The notes under the pieces are model-generated. The model was not told where the DNA came from. It was given only the letters and a program-made list of their open reading frames with translations, and searched no databases. A stretch of DNA of 58,636 nucleotides from Geobacter sp. (GTDB lineage Bacteria > Desulfobacterota > Desulfuromonadia > Geobacterales > Pseudopelobacteraceae): positions 1 through 58,636 of the forward strand of contig VFJW01000097.1 in assembly GCA_009885845.1 (NCBI GenBank), read 5' to 3'. Position 1 is the stretch's first letter. Each line of letters begins with the position of its first letter. This document shows, piece by piece, positions 26,429 through 35,293 of the stretch. The position numbers and the translations under genes are program-made.

Positions 26429-27859
26429 ATGATCATACATAAAGACGGGTGGGTTCATACTCTGCTGCTGGCGCTTTCAAAGCGTGCCGATCTGGCCGAA
26501 AAGGGGCAGACCATGCTGGAGGATGCCTTGGGGCATGCCTACGAAGGGCTGTTAATTACCGACGCCGACGGATACATCCTGAAGATCAACAGTGCCTACG
26601 CCGGTTTTCTGGAGTCAACCATCGACAAGCTGGTCGGGAAGCACGTCACCGAAGTGATTGAGAACACCCGCATGCATCTCGTTGCAAAAACCGGAGTAGC
26701 AGAGATTGCCCAGCTGCAGAAGATCAAAGGGCATGAGATGATTTGCAGTCGGATTCCTATCTTTGAAAACGGTAACGTGGTGGCGGTGGTCGGCAAGGTC
26801 ATGTTTCAAAATATAGAAGATCTCTTCTCTATTACTGAAAACTTCAAGAAGCTTAAGTCCGAATTGGAGTTTTATAAAAACGAGCTCAGTAATCACCTGA
26901 GTGCCAAATATTCCTTCAACCACATTGTCGGTATCAGCAAAGAACTGGAATGGGTCAAAGAGCTTGGCAGAAAGGTCGCCAGGAGTGCCACAACTGTATT
27001 ACTAAAGGGTGAGAGCGGGACCGGCAAGGAGCTTTTTGCCCACGCTGTTCATAACGAGAGCAACCGTAAGCTTGGCCCGTTTATCAAGGTTAATTGCGCC
27101 GCCATTCCTGAGAATCTTTTCGAATCCGAGCTGTTCGGCTATCGGGAGGGTGCTTTTACCGGGGCGCAAAAAAAAGGAAAAAAGGGAAAGTTCGCGCTGG
27201 CCGACAAGGGGACGATCTTTCTGGATGAAATCAGTGAACTGCCGCTGACGATGCAGGTCAAGCTGCTCCGGGTACTTCAGGAAAAGGAGATCGAGCCGGT
27301 TGGCTCTGAGACCACCGAGGCGGTGGATGTGAGGATAATTGCCGCATCCAACCGTGATCTGGAGACTCTGGTCAAGAGCGGCCTGTTCCGCCATGATCTG
27401 TATTATCGCCTCAATGTGGTTATGCTCGACATACCGCCACTCAGGAGCCGTCGTGACGATATCCCGCTGCTGATCCAGTTTCACCTCCGCCAGTTGGAAC
27501 GGGAGACCGGAATTCCGGTTGAAGGGGTCGATCCGGATGTCGCTGAAATACTGAAACAGTATGACTGGCCGGGCAATGTCCGGGAGCTGCGCAATGTTCT
27601 TGAGCAGGCTCTCTATGTAAAAGTCGGCCCCGCAATTTCTCGCAATGACATCCCCGGTGCGCTGGTCAAGGGGATCGGTGCCTCATCAGCGCTGGATGAC
27701 CGGCGGAGTCTGAAGTGTGTCGCCCGGTTGGCCGAAGAGGAGGCAATCCGGATTGCTATTCGTGAGGAAAAGGGTGATAAGCAGGCAGCCGCCACCCGAC
27801 TCGGCATCAGTAAATCATCTTTGTACTCCAAGGTTATTCAATACGACATCAGTGCATGA
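26429..27859 (+). CDS. PAS-domain sigma-54-dependent transcriptional activator
   Basis: The 476-residue protein has a PAS domain (about 30-140: [21 protein letters not shown]...LVGKHV), a short coiled linker, the AAA+ domain (about 165-390) and a C-terminal Fis-type helix-turn-helix ([20 protein letters not shown]). Walker A GESGTGKE, the sigma-54-contacting loop GAFTGA and Walker [11 protein letters not shown] are intact, so it should activate sigma-54 RNA polymerase. PAS suggests that it senses a small ligand or redox state rather than a phosphoryl signal. GGAGGACCTG precedes the ATG. The nearest sigma-54 promoter in the window is at 29145-29158, with palindromic sites upstream; this gene is its likely regulator. 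Confidence 0.92.
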   Translation: MIIHKDGWVHTLLLALSKRADLAEKGQTMLEDALGHAYEGLLITDADGYILKINSAYAGFLESTIDKLVGKHVTEVIENTRMHLVAKTGVAEIAQLQKIKGHEMICSRIPIFENGNVVAVVGKVMFQNIEDLFSITENFKKLKSELEFYKNELSNHLSAKYSFNHIVGISKELEWVKELGRKVARSATTVLLKGESGTGKELFAHAVHNESNRKLGPFIKVNCAAIPENLFESELFGYREGAFTGAQKKGKKGKFALADKGTIFLDEISELPLTMQVKLLRVLQEKEIEPVGSETTEAVDVRIIAASNRDLETLVKSGLFRHDLYYRLNVVMLDIPPLRSRRDDIPLLIQFHLRQLERETGIPVEGVDPDVAEILKQYDWPGNVRELRNVLEQALYVKVGPAISRNDIPGALVKGIGASSALDDRRSLKCVARLAEEEAIRIAIREEKGDKQAAATRLGISKSSLYSKVIQYDISA

Positions 27860-27863
27860 CGGT

Positions 27864-27991
27864 AATACCAATTCCAAATCAAAGCGCTATCTTCGTTGGC
27901 TCGTTGTCGGCTCCTTAACGTACTACCTGTACGCCTCGTTGCCTCAATCCTCGCCGCCTTGATTTCATCTTTGATTTGAAATTGGAATAAC
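27864..27991 (+). repeat. Dispersed 126-bp repeat, copy 2
   Basis: It has the same ends and core as the copy at 22477-22604, with about nine differences by eye, and lies between the activator gene and the SDR gene. The repeat ends 23 bases before the SDR start codon, so the SDR ribosome site is just outside it. Confidence 0.85.
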
Positions 27992-28013
27992 ATGAGATGG
28001 ACGGGAGGCAGGC

Positions 28014-28853
28014 ATGGCGATATCTCTGGATTTTAGCGGTAAAGTGGTCATTGTCATCGGAGGTACGAGCGGAATTAACCGGGGGATAGCAGAACTGTTT
28101 GCTGCTCAGGGCGCGAAAGTAGCGGTTGCCAGTCGAAAACAGGAAAAGGTTGATAATACGGTGGCTCGGCTTCAGCAGCTCGGGGCGGAAGCCATGGGGT
28201 TCATAGCCGATGTCCGCGAATTTGATGCGCTGGAAGCGGGGCTTCAGGCAGTACATGAGCGTTTCGGCGATTTTGATGTGGTCGTATCGGGCGCTGCCGG
28301 CAATTTCCCGTCGCTTGCCAATGATCTGAGCGGGAACGCTTTCAAGTCGGTGGTGGATATTGATCTTCGCGGTACGTTCCATGTGATGAAGGCAGTGTAC
28401 CCGCTCCTTAGAAAGCCAGGGGCGAGTGTGATCAATATCTCTGCTCCTCAGGCCTTCATGCCGATGAAGGCTCAGGTTCATGTCTGTGCTGCCAAAGCCG
28501 GTGTTGACATGATCACGCGGACGTTAGCGCTTGAATGGGGCGCAGTCGGAGTTCGTGTTAACTCGGTTGTGCCCGGCCCGATTGACGGAACAGAAGGGAT
28601 GGCTCGTCTTGCTCCCGATGAGAATATCAGAAAAATGGTTGCCCGCAGTGTGCCCCTCGGAAGACTTGGCACTCCTGAGGACGTTGGAAACGCCTGCCTT
28701 TTTCTGGCTTCGGCTCTCGGAAGTTTCGTAACCGGAACAATCCTGCCGGTTGATGGCGGTTGGACACAAAACAGCTGCGGAGGTATGAGTGATTATCTTG
28801 GTACGGTAGCAACCCGTAAGTCGTCAGTCATCCCGGCCGAAACAAAAAACTGA
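28014..28853 (+). CDS. SDR-family oxidoreductase, 2,4-dienoyl-CoA reductase-like
   Basis: The 279-residue protein is a classical-length short-chain dehydrogenase: cofactor motif GGTSGINRGIAE near residue 18, DVREFDAL, the SGAAGNF segment typical of 2,4-dienoyl-CoA reductases, and VNSVVPGPIDGTEG. The usual catalytic Tyr of YxxxK is missing: the region reads HVCAAKAG, keeping the Lys but with Val at the Tyr position, as in dienoyl-CoA reductases that use other residues. NADPH-dependent reduction of an enoyl- or dienoyl-CoA is a guess from this. GGGAGG precedes the ATG at 28014. The C-terminal ~25 residues are polar. It lies just before the sigma-54-controlled transporter operon. Confidence 0.8.
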   Translation: MAISLDFSGKVVIVIGGTSGINRGIAELFAAQGAKVAVASRKQEKVDNTVARLQQLGAEAMGFIADVREFDALEAGLQAVHERFGDFDVVVSGAAGNFPSLANDLSGNAFKSVVDIDLRGTFHVMKAVYPLLRKPGASVINISAPQAFMPMKAQVHVCAAKAGVDMITRTLALEWGAVGVRVNSVVPGPIDGTEGMARLAPDENIRKMVARSVPLGRLGTPEDVGNACLFLASALGSFVTGTILPVDGGWTQNSCGGMSDYLGTVATRKSSVIPAETKN

Positions 28854-28895
28854 TTCAATGTATAAATAGACACACCGCCACCTATTCCCAATATC

Positions 28896-28929
28896 TGGAA
28901 TATATTCCAAAAAAATGGAATATATTCCA
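28896..28929. promoter_or_regulatory. Tandem palindromic activator sites (UAS)
   Basis: The perfect 14-base palindrome TGGAATATATTCCA occurs at 28896-28909 and again at 28916-28929, 20 bases centre to centre, which puts both on the same DNA face. They lie about 225-260 bases upstream of the predicted sigma-54 start, a normal distance for enhancer sites. An ATTCC half-site at 28884-28888 precedes them. Confidence 0.75.
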
Positions 28930-29019
28930 GGCCGACCATAAATAGCTCCTGTAATTAGCTCAGTAAGGTTGTCGTCATTTTTTTTCTTCCCGGACTATCT
29001 GGTGATTGACCGGGCAACC

Positions 29020-29037
29020 ATTCCATTTTTTTGGAAT
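29020..29037. promoter_or_regulatory. Third ATTCC/GGAAT site
   Basis: ATTCCATTTTTTTGGAAT has the same half-sites as the UAS pair but facing outward around eight bases. It is about 110 bases before the sigma-54 promoter. The remainder of 28854-29289 is AT-rich and shows no gene. Confidence 0.5.
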
Positions 29038-29142
29038 AATGAGATGATTTCGTATCTTAAATTACTGTGTTATGCGTGATCTGACATTTAAAAACACAAT
29101 ATAAACAGTACGTTGCATATAAGTTATAAAATATATACGACT

Positions 29143-29160
29143 ACGGCACGACAATTGCTA
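29143..29160 (+). promoter_or_regulatory. Sigma-54 (-24/-12) promoter of the transporter/ketone operon
   Basis: CGGCACGACAATTGCTA matches the sigma-54 consensus TGGCACG-N4-TTGCW, with GG at 29145-29146 and GC at 29157-29158 and the required 10 bases between. Transcription would start near 29170, giving a leader of about 120 bases to the first gene. Confidence 0.8.
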
Positions 29161-29289
29161 AATATTATATAAATCCGTTTTATTTAAAGCGCCCGTGAGT
29201 ATTAATGATATTCTCCTCCTTCGACCGATTACTCTACCGGTGAGCAGGAAATTAATACCGAACGTTTAGCGCAGTGGCAAGGTGCACGA

Positions 29290-30042
29290 GTGACCGACTA
29301 CATTCTGACTACGACAAATCTATATAAGGAATTCAAGGGATTCACTGCCGTTTCTGCGGTGAACCTGCAGATTCAGCGTGGTCATATTCATGCCCTGATC
29401 GGCCCGAACGGTGCCGGTAAGACCACGGTATTTAATCTCCTCACCAAGTTTCTCACGCCTACCTCCGGCAGCATCCATTTCAACGACAGGGACATCACGA
29501 ACGAAAAGTCGGCAGATATTGCCCTGCGCGGGATTGTACGCTCTTTCCAGATTTCAGCGGTTTTTCCCAACCTGACTCCACTCGAGAATGTACGGCTGGC
29601 ACTGCAGCGGAAGTTGGGTGTCTCGTATCATTTCTGGAAATCAGATGCCATTCTGAAACAGCTGGATGAACGGGCCATGGAACTGCTCGATGCTGTCGGT
29701 CTGGCAGAATATGCCGGGGATATCACCGGTGAACTGGCCTATGGGCGTAAGCGGGCTCTCGAAATAGCGACGACACTGGCACTGGATCCCGAATTAATGC
29801 TCCTCGATGAGCCGACTCAAGGAATGGGTGTCGAGGATGTCGATAAAATCACCGCACTGGTGAAGAAGGTTTCCGCCAGCCGCACGATTCTAATGGTCGA
29901 GCATAACCTGAAAGTTGTGGCAACCCTGGCGGACAGGATAACTGTTTTACAGCGGGGAGCGATACTTGCGGAAGGGCCATACGCCGAGGTTTCGCAGGAC
30001 CCGAGTGTGTTGGAAGCGTATATGGGGAGTGCTCATGTCTGA
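29290..30042 (+). CDS. LIV-family ABC transporter ATP-binding protein LivG-type
   Basis: The 250-residue ATPase belongs to the branched-chain amino-acid/amide family and powers uptake from the periplasm. It shows Walker A GPNGAGKTT near residue 37, a signature of shape TGELAYGRKRALEIA (degenerate, as is usual in LivG), Walker B LMLLDEPTQGMG and the switch His in MVEHNLKVV. The start is GTG at 29290, with AAGGTG upstream. It is the first gene after the sigma-54 promoter and overlaps livF by 8 bases. The ATPase-first order G, F, K, H, M differs from the E. coli order. Confidence 0.92.
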   Translation: MTDYILTTTNLYKEFKGFTAVSAVNLQIQRGHIHALIGPNGAGKTTVFNLLTKFLTPTSGSIHFNDRDITNEKSADIALRGIVRSFQISAVFPNLTPLENVRLALQRKLGVSYHFWKSDAILKQLDERAMELLDAVGLAEYAGDITGELAYGRKRALEIATTLALDPELMLLDEPTQGMGVEDVDKITALVKKVSASRTILMVEHNLKVVATLADRITVLQRGAILAEGPYAEVSQDPSVLEAYMGSAHV

Positions 30043-30751
30043 ACCGGTACATAATGAGATGCTGAGGATAACAGATCTGCATGCTTTTTATGGAGAATCC
30101 CACATCCTTCACGGCATCGATCTGAAAGTTGGTGTAGGAGAGGTGGTCACCCTGCTGGGAAGGAACGGCGCCGGACGTACCACAATTCTTAAATCGATCA
30201 TCGGACTGGTCGGCCGGCGGAGCGGTTCTATCATGATCAATGGTGTTGAAACCATCAAGATGCCGACTCACAAGATTGCACATCTCGGCATCGGATACTG
30301 TCCGGAGGAGCGCGGGATTTTTTCCAGTCTTACCGTTGAGGAAAATCTGCTGCTGCCGCCGGTGGTGAAAAGTGGTGGCATGTCGCTGCCTGAAATCTAC
30401 GCAATGTTTCCCAATCTGTTTGAGAGACGGAGCAGTATGGGAACCCGTCTTTCCGGTGGTGAACAGCAGATGCTGGCGATGGCGCGGATTCTCCGCACCG
30501 GGGCAAAACTTCTGCTTCTTGATGAAATAACCGAGGGGCTGGCGCCGATAATAGTTCAAACCCTGAGACAACTCATCGGTCAATTGAAGGAAAAAGGCTT
30601 CACAATCATACTGGTGGAACAGAACTTCCATTTTGCGGCAGAACTGGCCGATCGGCATTATGTCATTGATCACGGTTCAATAGCAGAAATGATCCCAAAA
30701 GATGAACTTGACTCAAGCAGGGAGAAACTTAACCGATACCTTGGCGTGTAG
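30035..30751 (+). CDS. LIV-family ABC transporter ATP-binding protein LivF-type
   Basis: This is the second ATPase of the importer, 238 residues from the ATG at 30035, which has GGGGAG at a good distance; a longer in-frame version from 29966 would lie deep inside livG. The signature RLSGGEQQMLAMARIL and Walker B LLLLDEITEGLAP are normal. Walker A reads GRNGAGRTT, with Arg in place of the invariant Lys; this substitution occurs in some LivF proteins, so the subunit may still bind ATP but could hydrolyse it poorly. It would pair with LivG on the membrane subunits encoded downstream. Confidence 0.92.
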   Translation: MSEPVHNEMLRITDLHAFYGESHILHGIDLKVGVGEVVTLLGRNGAGRTTILKSIIGLVGRRSGSIMINGVETIKMPTHKIAHLGIGYCPEERGIFSSLTVEENLLLPPVVKSGGMSLPEIYAMFPNLFERRSSMGTRLSGGEQQMLAMARILRTGAKLLLLDEITEGLAPIIVQTLRQLIGQLKEKGFTIILVEQNFHFAAELADRHYVIDHGSIAEMIPKDELDSSREKLNRYLGV

Positions 30752-30782
30752 GTCCGGGTATACAACCAGAAAGGAGAAACAG

Positions 30783-32000
30783 ATGAGATTTTTTATGAGT
30801 AAAGTTGTTGCTGTTGCTGCAGTTGTACTATTAACAGGCACTATGGCCATTGCAGCAGGTGTTTCGGACGGCGTAGTAAAAATCGGGGTGTTGACCGATA
30901 TGTCCGGCGTTTACTCGACTCTGGGAGGTAAAGGAACTCAGGTTGGTGTCGAGATGGCGGTCAAGGATTTCGGTGGCACGGTACTGGGTAAGCCGATTCA
31001 GGTCATAGGCGCGGATCATCAGAATAAGGCCGATATTGCCTCTGCCAAGGCTCGCGAATGGTTTGACAATGAAAAAGTAGACATGATCACCGGCTTATTG
31101 AACTCGGGGTGCGCCCTGGCGGTGCAAAAACTGGGTGGAGAAAAAAAGCGGATCACCATGAACACCGGTGCGGCCAGTACCGAACTGACCAACAAGGCAT
31201 GCACGCCGTACAGCATCCATTACGTGTATGACACTTACGCTCTGGGTAAAGTTACCGGGCAGGCCGTCGTGCAGAACGGCGGCAAGAGCTGGTTCTTTTT
31301 AACCGCTGACTACGCCTTTGGCCATTCTCTGGAAGAGAACACGACAAAATTTGTCAAAGCAGGCGGGGGCAAGATCCTCGGATCAGTGCGTCACCCGCTC
31401 TCCACGGCTGATTTCTCATCCTATCTACTCCAGGCTCAGTCATCCGGAGCTCAGATAATCGGCCTGGCTAATGCCGGCGGCGATACCACCAATGCAATCA
31501 AGCAGGCGCGTGAGTTCGGCATTGACAAAAAAGGTCAGACGCTGGTTGGTCTGCTGATTTTCGACACCGATATAAAAAGCCTCGGTTTGAGTGTCGCCCA
31601 GGGAATGCAGTTCACCTCCGGCTTCTACTGGGATCGGGATAAGGCCACCCGCGATTTTGCCAAGCGTTTCTATGCAATCCACAAGGCAATGCCCACTATG
31701 GATCAGGCGGGAGCCTATTCAGCCACCATGAACTATCTCAAAGCAATTAAAGCCGCCGGAACCGATGATCCGGATGTGGTCATGGCAAAGCTCAAGTCGA
31801 TGGATATCTCTGACTTCTTTGCCGTTAACGGCAAGATCAGGGCCGACGGTCGCATGGTGCACGACATGTATCTGATGGAAGTGAAGAAACCTGCCGAATC
31901 CAAAGGTGAGTGGGATCTGCTCAAGATAGTCAAAACAGTCTCCCCGGCTGATGCCTTCATGCCGCTCTCCGAGAGCACATGCTCACAGGTTAAGAAGTAG
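30783..32000 (+). CDS. Periplasmic substrate-binding protein, LivK/Leu-Ile-Val-binding type
   Basis: The 405-residue protein has a signal peptide (MRFFMSKVVAVAAVVLLTGT, cleavage likely after AIAA near residue 24) and a type I periplasmic binding fold: VKIGVLTDMSGVYSTLGGKG, VIGADHQNKADIASAKAREWF, and FFLTADYAFGHSLEENT. Members bind branched-chain amino acids, amides, urea or small organic acids. The ligand is not readable from sequence, but downstream genes for 3-hydroxybutyrate and acetoacetate use suggest an acid of that kind or an amino acid degraded to it. AAGGAG stands 7 bases before the ATG at 30783. A strong hairpin follows the stop. Confidence 0.93.
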   Translation: MRFFMSKVVAVAAVVLLTGTMAIAAGVSDGVVKIGVLTDMSGVYSTLGGKGTQVGVEMAVKDFGGTVLGKPIQVIGADHQNKADIASAKAREWFDNEKVDMITGLLNSGCALAVQKLGGEKKRITMNTGAASTELTNKACTPYSIHYVYDTYALGKVTGQAVVQNGGKSWFFLTADYAFGHSLEENTTKFVKAGGGKILGSVRHPLSTADFSSYLLQAQSSGAQIIGLANAGGDTTNAIKQAREFGIDKKGQTLVGLLIFDTDIKSLGLSVAQGMQFTSGFYWDRDKATRDFAKRFYAIHKAMPTMDQAGAYSATMNYLKAIKAAGTDDPDVVMAKLKSMDISDFFAVNGKIRADGRMVHDMYLMEVKKPAESKGEWDLLKIVKTVSPADAFMPLSESTCSQVKK

Positions 32001-32011
32001 CGAGAAAAAGT

Positions 32012-32045
32012 TTCCCCTCCCGCACAGGGAGGGGACTTTTGTTTA
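32012..32045 (+). terminator. Intrinsic-terminator-like hairpin after the binding-protein gene
   Basis: CCCCTCCC (32015-32022) pairs with GGGAGGGG (32028-32035) across a five-base loop, followed by ACTTTTGTTT. In mid-operon it would lower expression of the permeases relative to the binding protein, or protect the 3' end of a shorter mRNA. Confidence 0.7.
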
Positions 32046-32071
32046 AAAGTTGAAGAGTACAGGAGCAGGTC

Positions 32072-32977
32072 ATGGAACTATCATTTCAAACGGTCATGTC
32101 GCAGGTTATGCTGGGACTCAACAACGGTGTTTTCTACGCCATTTTGAGCCTCGGGCTGGCGGTTATTTTCGGCCTCCTGAACATCGTCAACTTTGCCCAC
32201 GGTGCACTCTATATGCTGGGAGCCTATGTGGCTCTTCTCGGCTTTACGTCACTGGGACCGCTGATCGGCATGCCTGATTTTCATCTCAATTACTGGGCGG
32301 CACTGATTGTAGCTCCGCTGGTTGTAGGCGCAGTCGGAATCGTGATTGAAAAAACCATGCTCAGCCGTTTGTACAAATTTGACCATCTCTACGGACTGCT
32401 GCTCACCTTCGGACTCGCCCTCATCATTCAAGGAGTCTTTACCAATTTTTTCAATGTATCCGGCGATCCCTACGAGGCCAAGCCTGACGTTTTGAGTGGC
32501 GCGGTTAACCTCGGTTTCATGATGTTTCCGAAATATCGCCTCTGGGTGATTGTCATTTCTCTGCTGGTCTGTTTCGGCACCTGGTACGTTATTGAGCGGA
32601 CAAAACTCGGCTCCTTCCTTCGTGCCGGCACAGAAAACCCGGAACTGGTGAAGGCCTTCGGTGTTAATGTGCCGCTGATGATTACCCTGACGTATGGATA
32701 TGGTGTGGCTCTCGCTGCTTTTGCCGGAGTACTTGCCGCTCCGATCTATTCGGTCAGCCCGGTTATGGGATCAGAGATGATTATTACCGTGTTCGCCGTG
32801 GTGGTTATCGGCGGTATGGGTTCCATCATGGGTTCCATAGTCACCGGTCTCCTGCTCGGTATGGTTGAGGGGTTCACCAAAGTCGTGTACGCCCCCGCCT
32901 CCAGCACGGTGATCTTTCTGATCATGGTGATTGTCCTGCTGGTAAAGCCGGCAGGTCTGTTCGGCAGGGAGTCCTGA
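32072..32977 (+). CDS. LIV-family ABC transporter permease LivH-type
   Basis: The 301-residue integral membrane protein has about eight helices and the family's N-terminal GLNNGVFYAILSLGLAVIFGLLNIVNFAHGALYMLGAY. The EAA-like cytosolic coupling loop is seen around RAGTENPELVKAFGVN, followed by AFAGVLAAPIYSVSP and VIGGMGSIMGSIVTGLLLG. It forms the channel with LivM. The gene lies 71 bases after the binding-protein gene, beyond the hairpin, and its stop is immediately followed by the livM start codon. Confidence 0.93.
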   Translation: MELSFQTVMSQVMLGLNNGVFYAILSLGLAVIFGLLNIVNFAHGALYMLGAYVALLGFTSLGPLIGMPDFHLNYWAALIVAPLVVGAVGIVIEKTMLSRLYKFDHLYGLLLTFGLALIIQGVFTNFFNVSGDPYEAKPDVLSGAVNLGFMMFPKYRLWVIVISLLVCFGTWYVIERTKLGSFLRAGTENPELVKAFGVNVPLMITLTYGYGVALAAFAGVLAAPIYSVSPVMGSEMIITVFAVVVIGGMGSIMGSIVTGLLLGMVEGFTKVVYAPASSTVIFLIMVIVLLVKPAGLFGRES

Positions 32978-33919
32978 ATGAACAGGCTACTCTGGATAAT
33001 CCTGATACTCATTGGCCTGGTGGCACCGTTTTTTGTCTATCCGGTGTTTATGATGAAGCTGCTCTGCTTTGCGCTCTTTGCCTCTGCTTTCAATGTGCTG
33101 CTTGGCTACAGCGGGCTGCTTTCGTTTGGGCATGCTGCCTTTTTCGGAGGTGCATCCTATATTACGGGTCATCTGGTCAAGGTCAGTGGTCTGACCCCGG
33201 AATTGGGGGTTCTGGGAGGCACCGTTTTCGCCGCTCTGCTTGGATATATTATCGGCAGCCTGGCGATCCGCCGTCAGGGGATCTACTTTGCCATGGTCAC
33301 CCTGGCTCTGGCCCAGATTGTCTACTTCATCGCGCTCAAAGCGCCGTTCACCGGCGGCGAGGACGGTCTTCAAGGCATTCCACGGGGAAATCTGTTCGGG
33401 CTGATCGACCTGAACCAGTCTTATACAGTCGGCGGCAGTCCCCTGCCGCTTAACCTGTATTACTTTGTTTTTGCGCTGTTCTGTCTTGGTTTCTGGATCA
33501 TTCATCGGACGATTCATTCTCCATTCGGCCAGGTACTGAAGGCGATCCGGGAAAATGAGCCGCGTGCGGTTTCGCTGGGATATAAGGTGGAGCGCTTCAA
33601 ACTGATCGCTTTTGTCATCTCAGCGGCACTGGCGGGAATGGCTGGTTCGATGAAGTCACTGGTATTTCAACTCGCCTCATTGACCGATGTCAGCTGGCAT
33701 ACCTCCGGGGAGGTGGTGCTGATGACCCTCCTGGGTGGAGTCGGTACGGTTCTCGGTCCGCTGGTCGGGGCATTTACGGTGGTAACGCTCCAGTCTGAAC
33801 TGAGTTCGGTCGGTTCCTGGATAACAGTAATTATCGGGATAACTTTTGTGATCTGCGTACTACTGTTCCGTCGCGGCTTTGTCGGTGAACTGGGCAGGCT
33901 GCTGAAAAAGTCGCTGTAA
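32978..33919 (+). CDS. LIV-family ABC transporter permease LivM-type
   Basis: The 313-residue second channel subunit shows LLGYSGLLSFGHAAFFGGASYITG, YFAMVTLALAQIVYF, the coupling loop AIRENEPRAVSLGYKVERFKLIAFVISAALAGMAGS and MTLLGGVGTVLGPLVGA. There are about nine or ten membrane helices. The ATG directly follows the livH TGA with no gap. It ends 22 bases before the CoA-transferase alpha gene, so transport and CoA activation genes are in one transcript. Confidence 0.93.
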   Translation: MNRLLWIILILIGLVAPFFVYPVFMMKLLCFALFASAFNVLLGYSGLLSFGHAAFFGGASYITGHLVKVSGLTPELGVLGGTVFAALLGYIIGSLAIRRQGIYFAMVTLALAQIVYFIALKAPFTGGEDGLQGIPRGNLFGLIDLNQSYTVGGSPLPLNLYYFVFALFCLGFWIIHRTIHSPFGQVLKAIRENEPRAVSLGYKVERFKLIAFVISAALAGMAGSMKSLVFQLASLTDVSWHTSGEVVLMTLLGGVGTVLGPLVGAFTVVTLQSELSSVGSWITVIIGITFVICVLLFRRGFVGELGRLLKKSL

Positions 33920-33941
33920 TATTTATTTCCGGAGGTAGCAT

Positions 33942-34634
33942 ATGGCAGTTGTCTGCACAAGCATTCAAGAGGCGCTCGAAGGTATCAGCGACGGCGCCAG
34001 TATTCTGGCTGGAGGTTTCGGACTGGTGGGTATTCCGGAAAAACTGATTCAGGGCCTGCGTGAATCGGGTGTTCGTAATCTGACGGTGATTTCAAACAAC
34101 TGCGGTGTTGACGAGTGGGGACTCGGTATCCTGCTCCAGAACAAACAGATCAGGAAAATGATTTCCTCTTATGTCGGTGAAAACAAAGAGTTCGAGCGTC
34201 AGTACCTTGCGGGTGAGCTGGAGGTGGAGCTGGTGCCGCAGGGCACCCTGGCTGAACGGATCCGGGCTGGTGGAGCCGGTATTCCCGCTTTCTATACTCC
34301 GGCCGGAGTCGGTACCCCGATTGCCGAGGGTCGTGAAACGCGGCTGTTCGATGGTAAGGAATATCTTCTTGAAACCGGCCTGAGAGCCGATTTTGCCCTG
34401 ATCAAGGCCTGGAAGGGGGATCGTTTCGGTAATCTGGTCTACCGCAAGACCGCCCGGAATTTCAACCCGATGATGGCTGCTGCCGGTCGGATAACGATTG
34501 CCGAGGTGGAAGAGCTGGTTGAAACCGGTGAACTTGATCCTGATCAGATTCATACTCCCAGTGTGTATGTGCAACGTATCATTGCCTGTACCGGTCATGA
34601 AAAAAGAATCGAACGCCGCACAATCAGGAAATAG
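33942..34634 (+). CDS. scoA: 3-oxoacid CoA-transferase subunit A
   Basis: The 230-residue alpha subunit of a succinyl-CoA:acetoacetate-type transferase contains [19 protein letters not shown], the family-specific [13 protein letters not shown] and [19 protein letters not shown], and [22 protein letters not shown]. With subunit B it moves CoA from succinyl-CoA (or another donor) to acetoacetate in the cytosol. CCGGAGG precedes the ATG. It stands 12 bases before the beta gene. The gene symbol reflects the close fit to ScoA; butyrate- or acetate-specific relatives are less likely. Confidence 0.9.
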   Translation: MAVVCTSIQEALEGISDGASILAGGFGLVGIPEKLIQGLRESGVRNLTVISNNCGVDEWGLGILLQNKQIRKMISSYVGENKEFERQYLAGELEVELVPQGTLAERIRAGGAGIPAFYTPAGVGTPIAEGRETRLFDGKEYLLETGLRADFALIKAWKGDRFGNLVYRKTARNFNPMMAAAGRITIAEVEELVETGELDPDQIHTPSVYVQRIIACTGHEKRIERRTIRK

Positions 34635-34646
34635 AGAGGAGATATC

Positions 34647-35282
34647 ATGGCATTGACACGTGAAGAGATGGCCCAGCGGGCCGCTCAGGAAATAGAAGAC
34701 GGGTATTACGTTAATCTGGGGATCGGTATGCCGACCCTGGTCGCGAACTACATTCCCGAAGGCAAGCTGGTGGTGCTCCAGTCCGAAAACGGCCTGCTCG
34801 GCATCGGCCCCTATCCGGCCGAGGATGAACTTGATCCCGATCTGATCAACGCCGGCAAGGAGACCATTACTATGATCCCCGGTTCAAGCACCTTCAGCAG
34901 CGCCGAATCATTTGCAATGATTCGCGGCGGGCATATTGATCTGGCTATTCTTGGAGGTATGGAGGCTTCGGCTTCCGGTGATCTGGCGAACTGGGTCATT
35001 CCCGGCAAAATGGTAAAAGGAATGGGCGGCGCAATGGATCTGGTGCATGGCGCTAAACGGATTGTCGTATTGATGGAACATTGCAACAAGCTGGGTGAAA
35101 CTAAAATACTTACGAACTGCACGCTTCCTTTAACCGGCAAGGGGGTGATCAACCGCATTATCACCGACCGGGCCGTGCTGGATGTAACTCCGGAAGGGTT
35201 GCGTCTGGTCGAGACAGCTCCCGGCTATACTCCGGCTGATATCCAGGCATGCACTGAGCCCCGTCTGATTAATCTGTCATAG
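34647..35282 (+). CDS. scoB: 3-oxoacid CoA-transferase subunit B
   Basis: The 211-residue beta subunit carries the catalytic Glu in [14 protein letters not shown], which forms the glutamyl-CoA intermediate, after [63 protein letters not shown] is characteristic. The last part has VDVT-like [27 protein letters not shown] is upstream. The product would use acetoacetate made by the dehydrogenase encoded next and give acetoacetyl-CoA for thiolysis. No thiolase gene is present in this window. Confidence 0.9.
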   Translation: MALTREEMAQRAAQEIEDGYYVNLGIGMPTLVANYIPEGKLVVLQSENGLLGIGPYPAEDELDPDLINAGKETITMIPGSSTFSSAESFAMIRGGHIDLAILGGMEASASGDLANWVIPGKMVKGMGGAMDLVHGAKRIVVLMEHCNKLGETKILTNCTLPLTGKGVINRIITDRAVLDVTPEGLRLVETAPGYTPADIQACTEPRLINLS

Positions 35283-35293
35283 AGGAGCGGGAT

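Noticed and set aside
29849-30673. 274-codon open frame opposite livF
   Set aside because: It is antisense to an ABC ATPase gene with clear motifs; the composition is odd and no start signal is seen.
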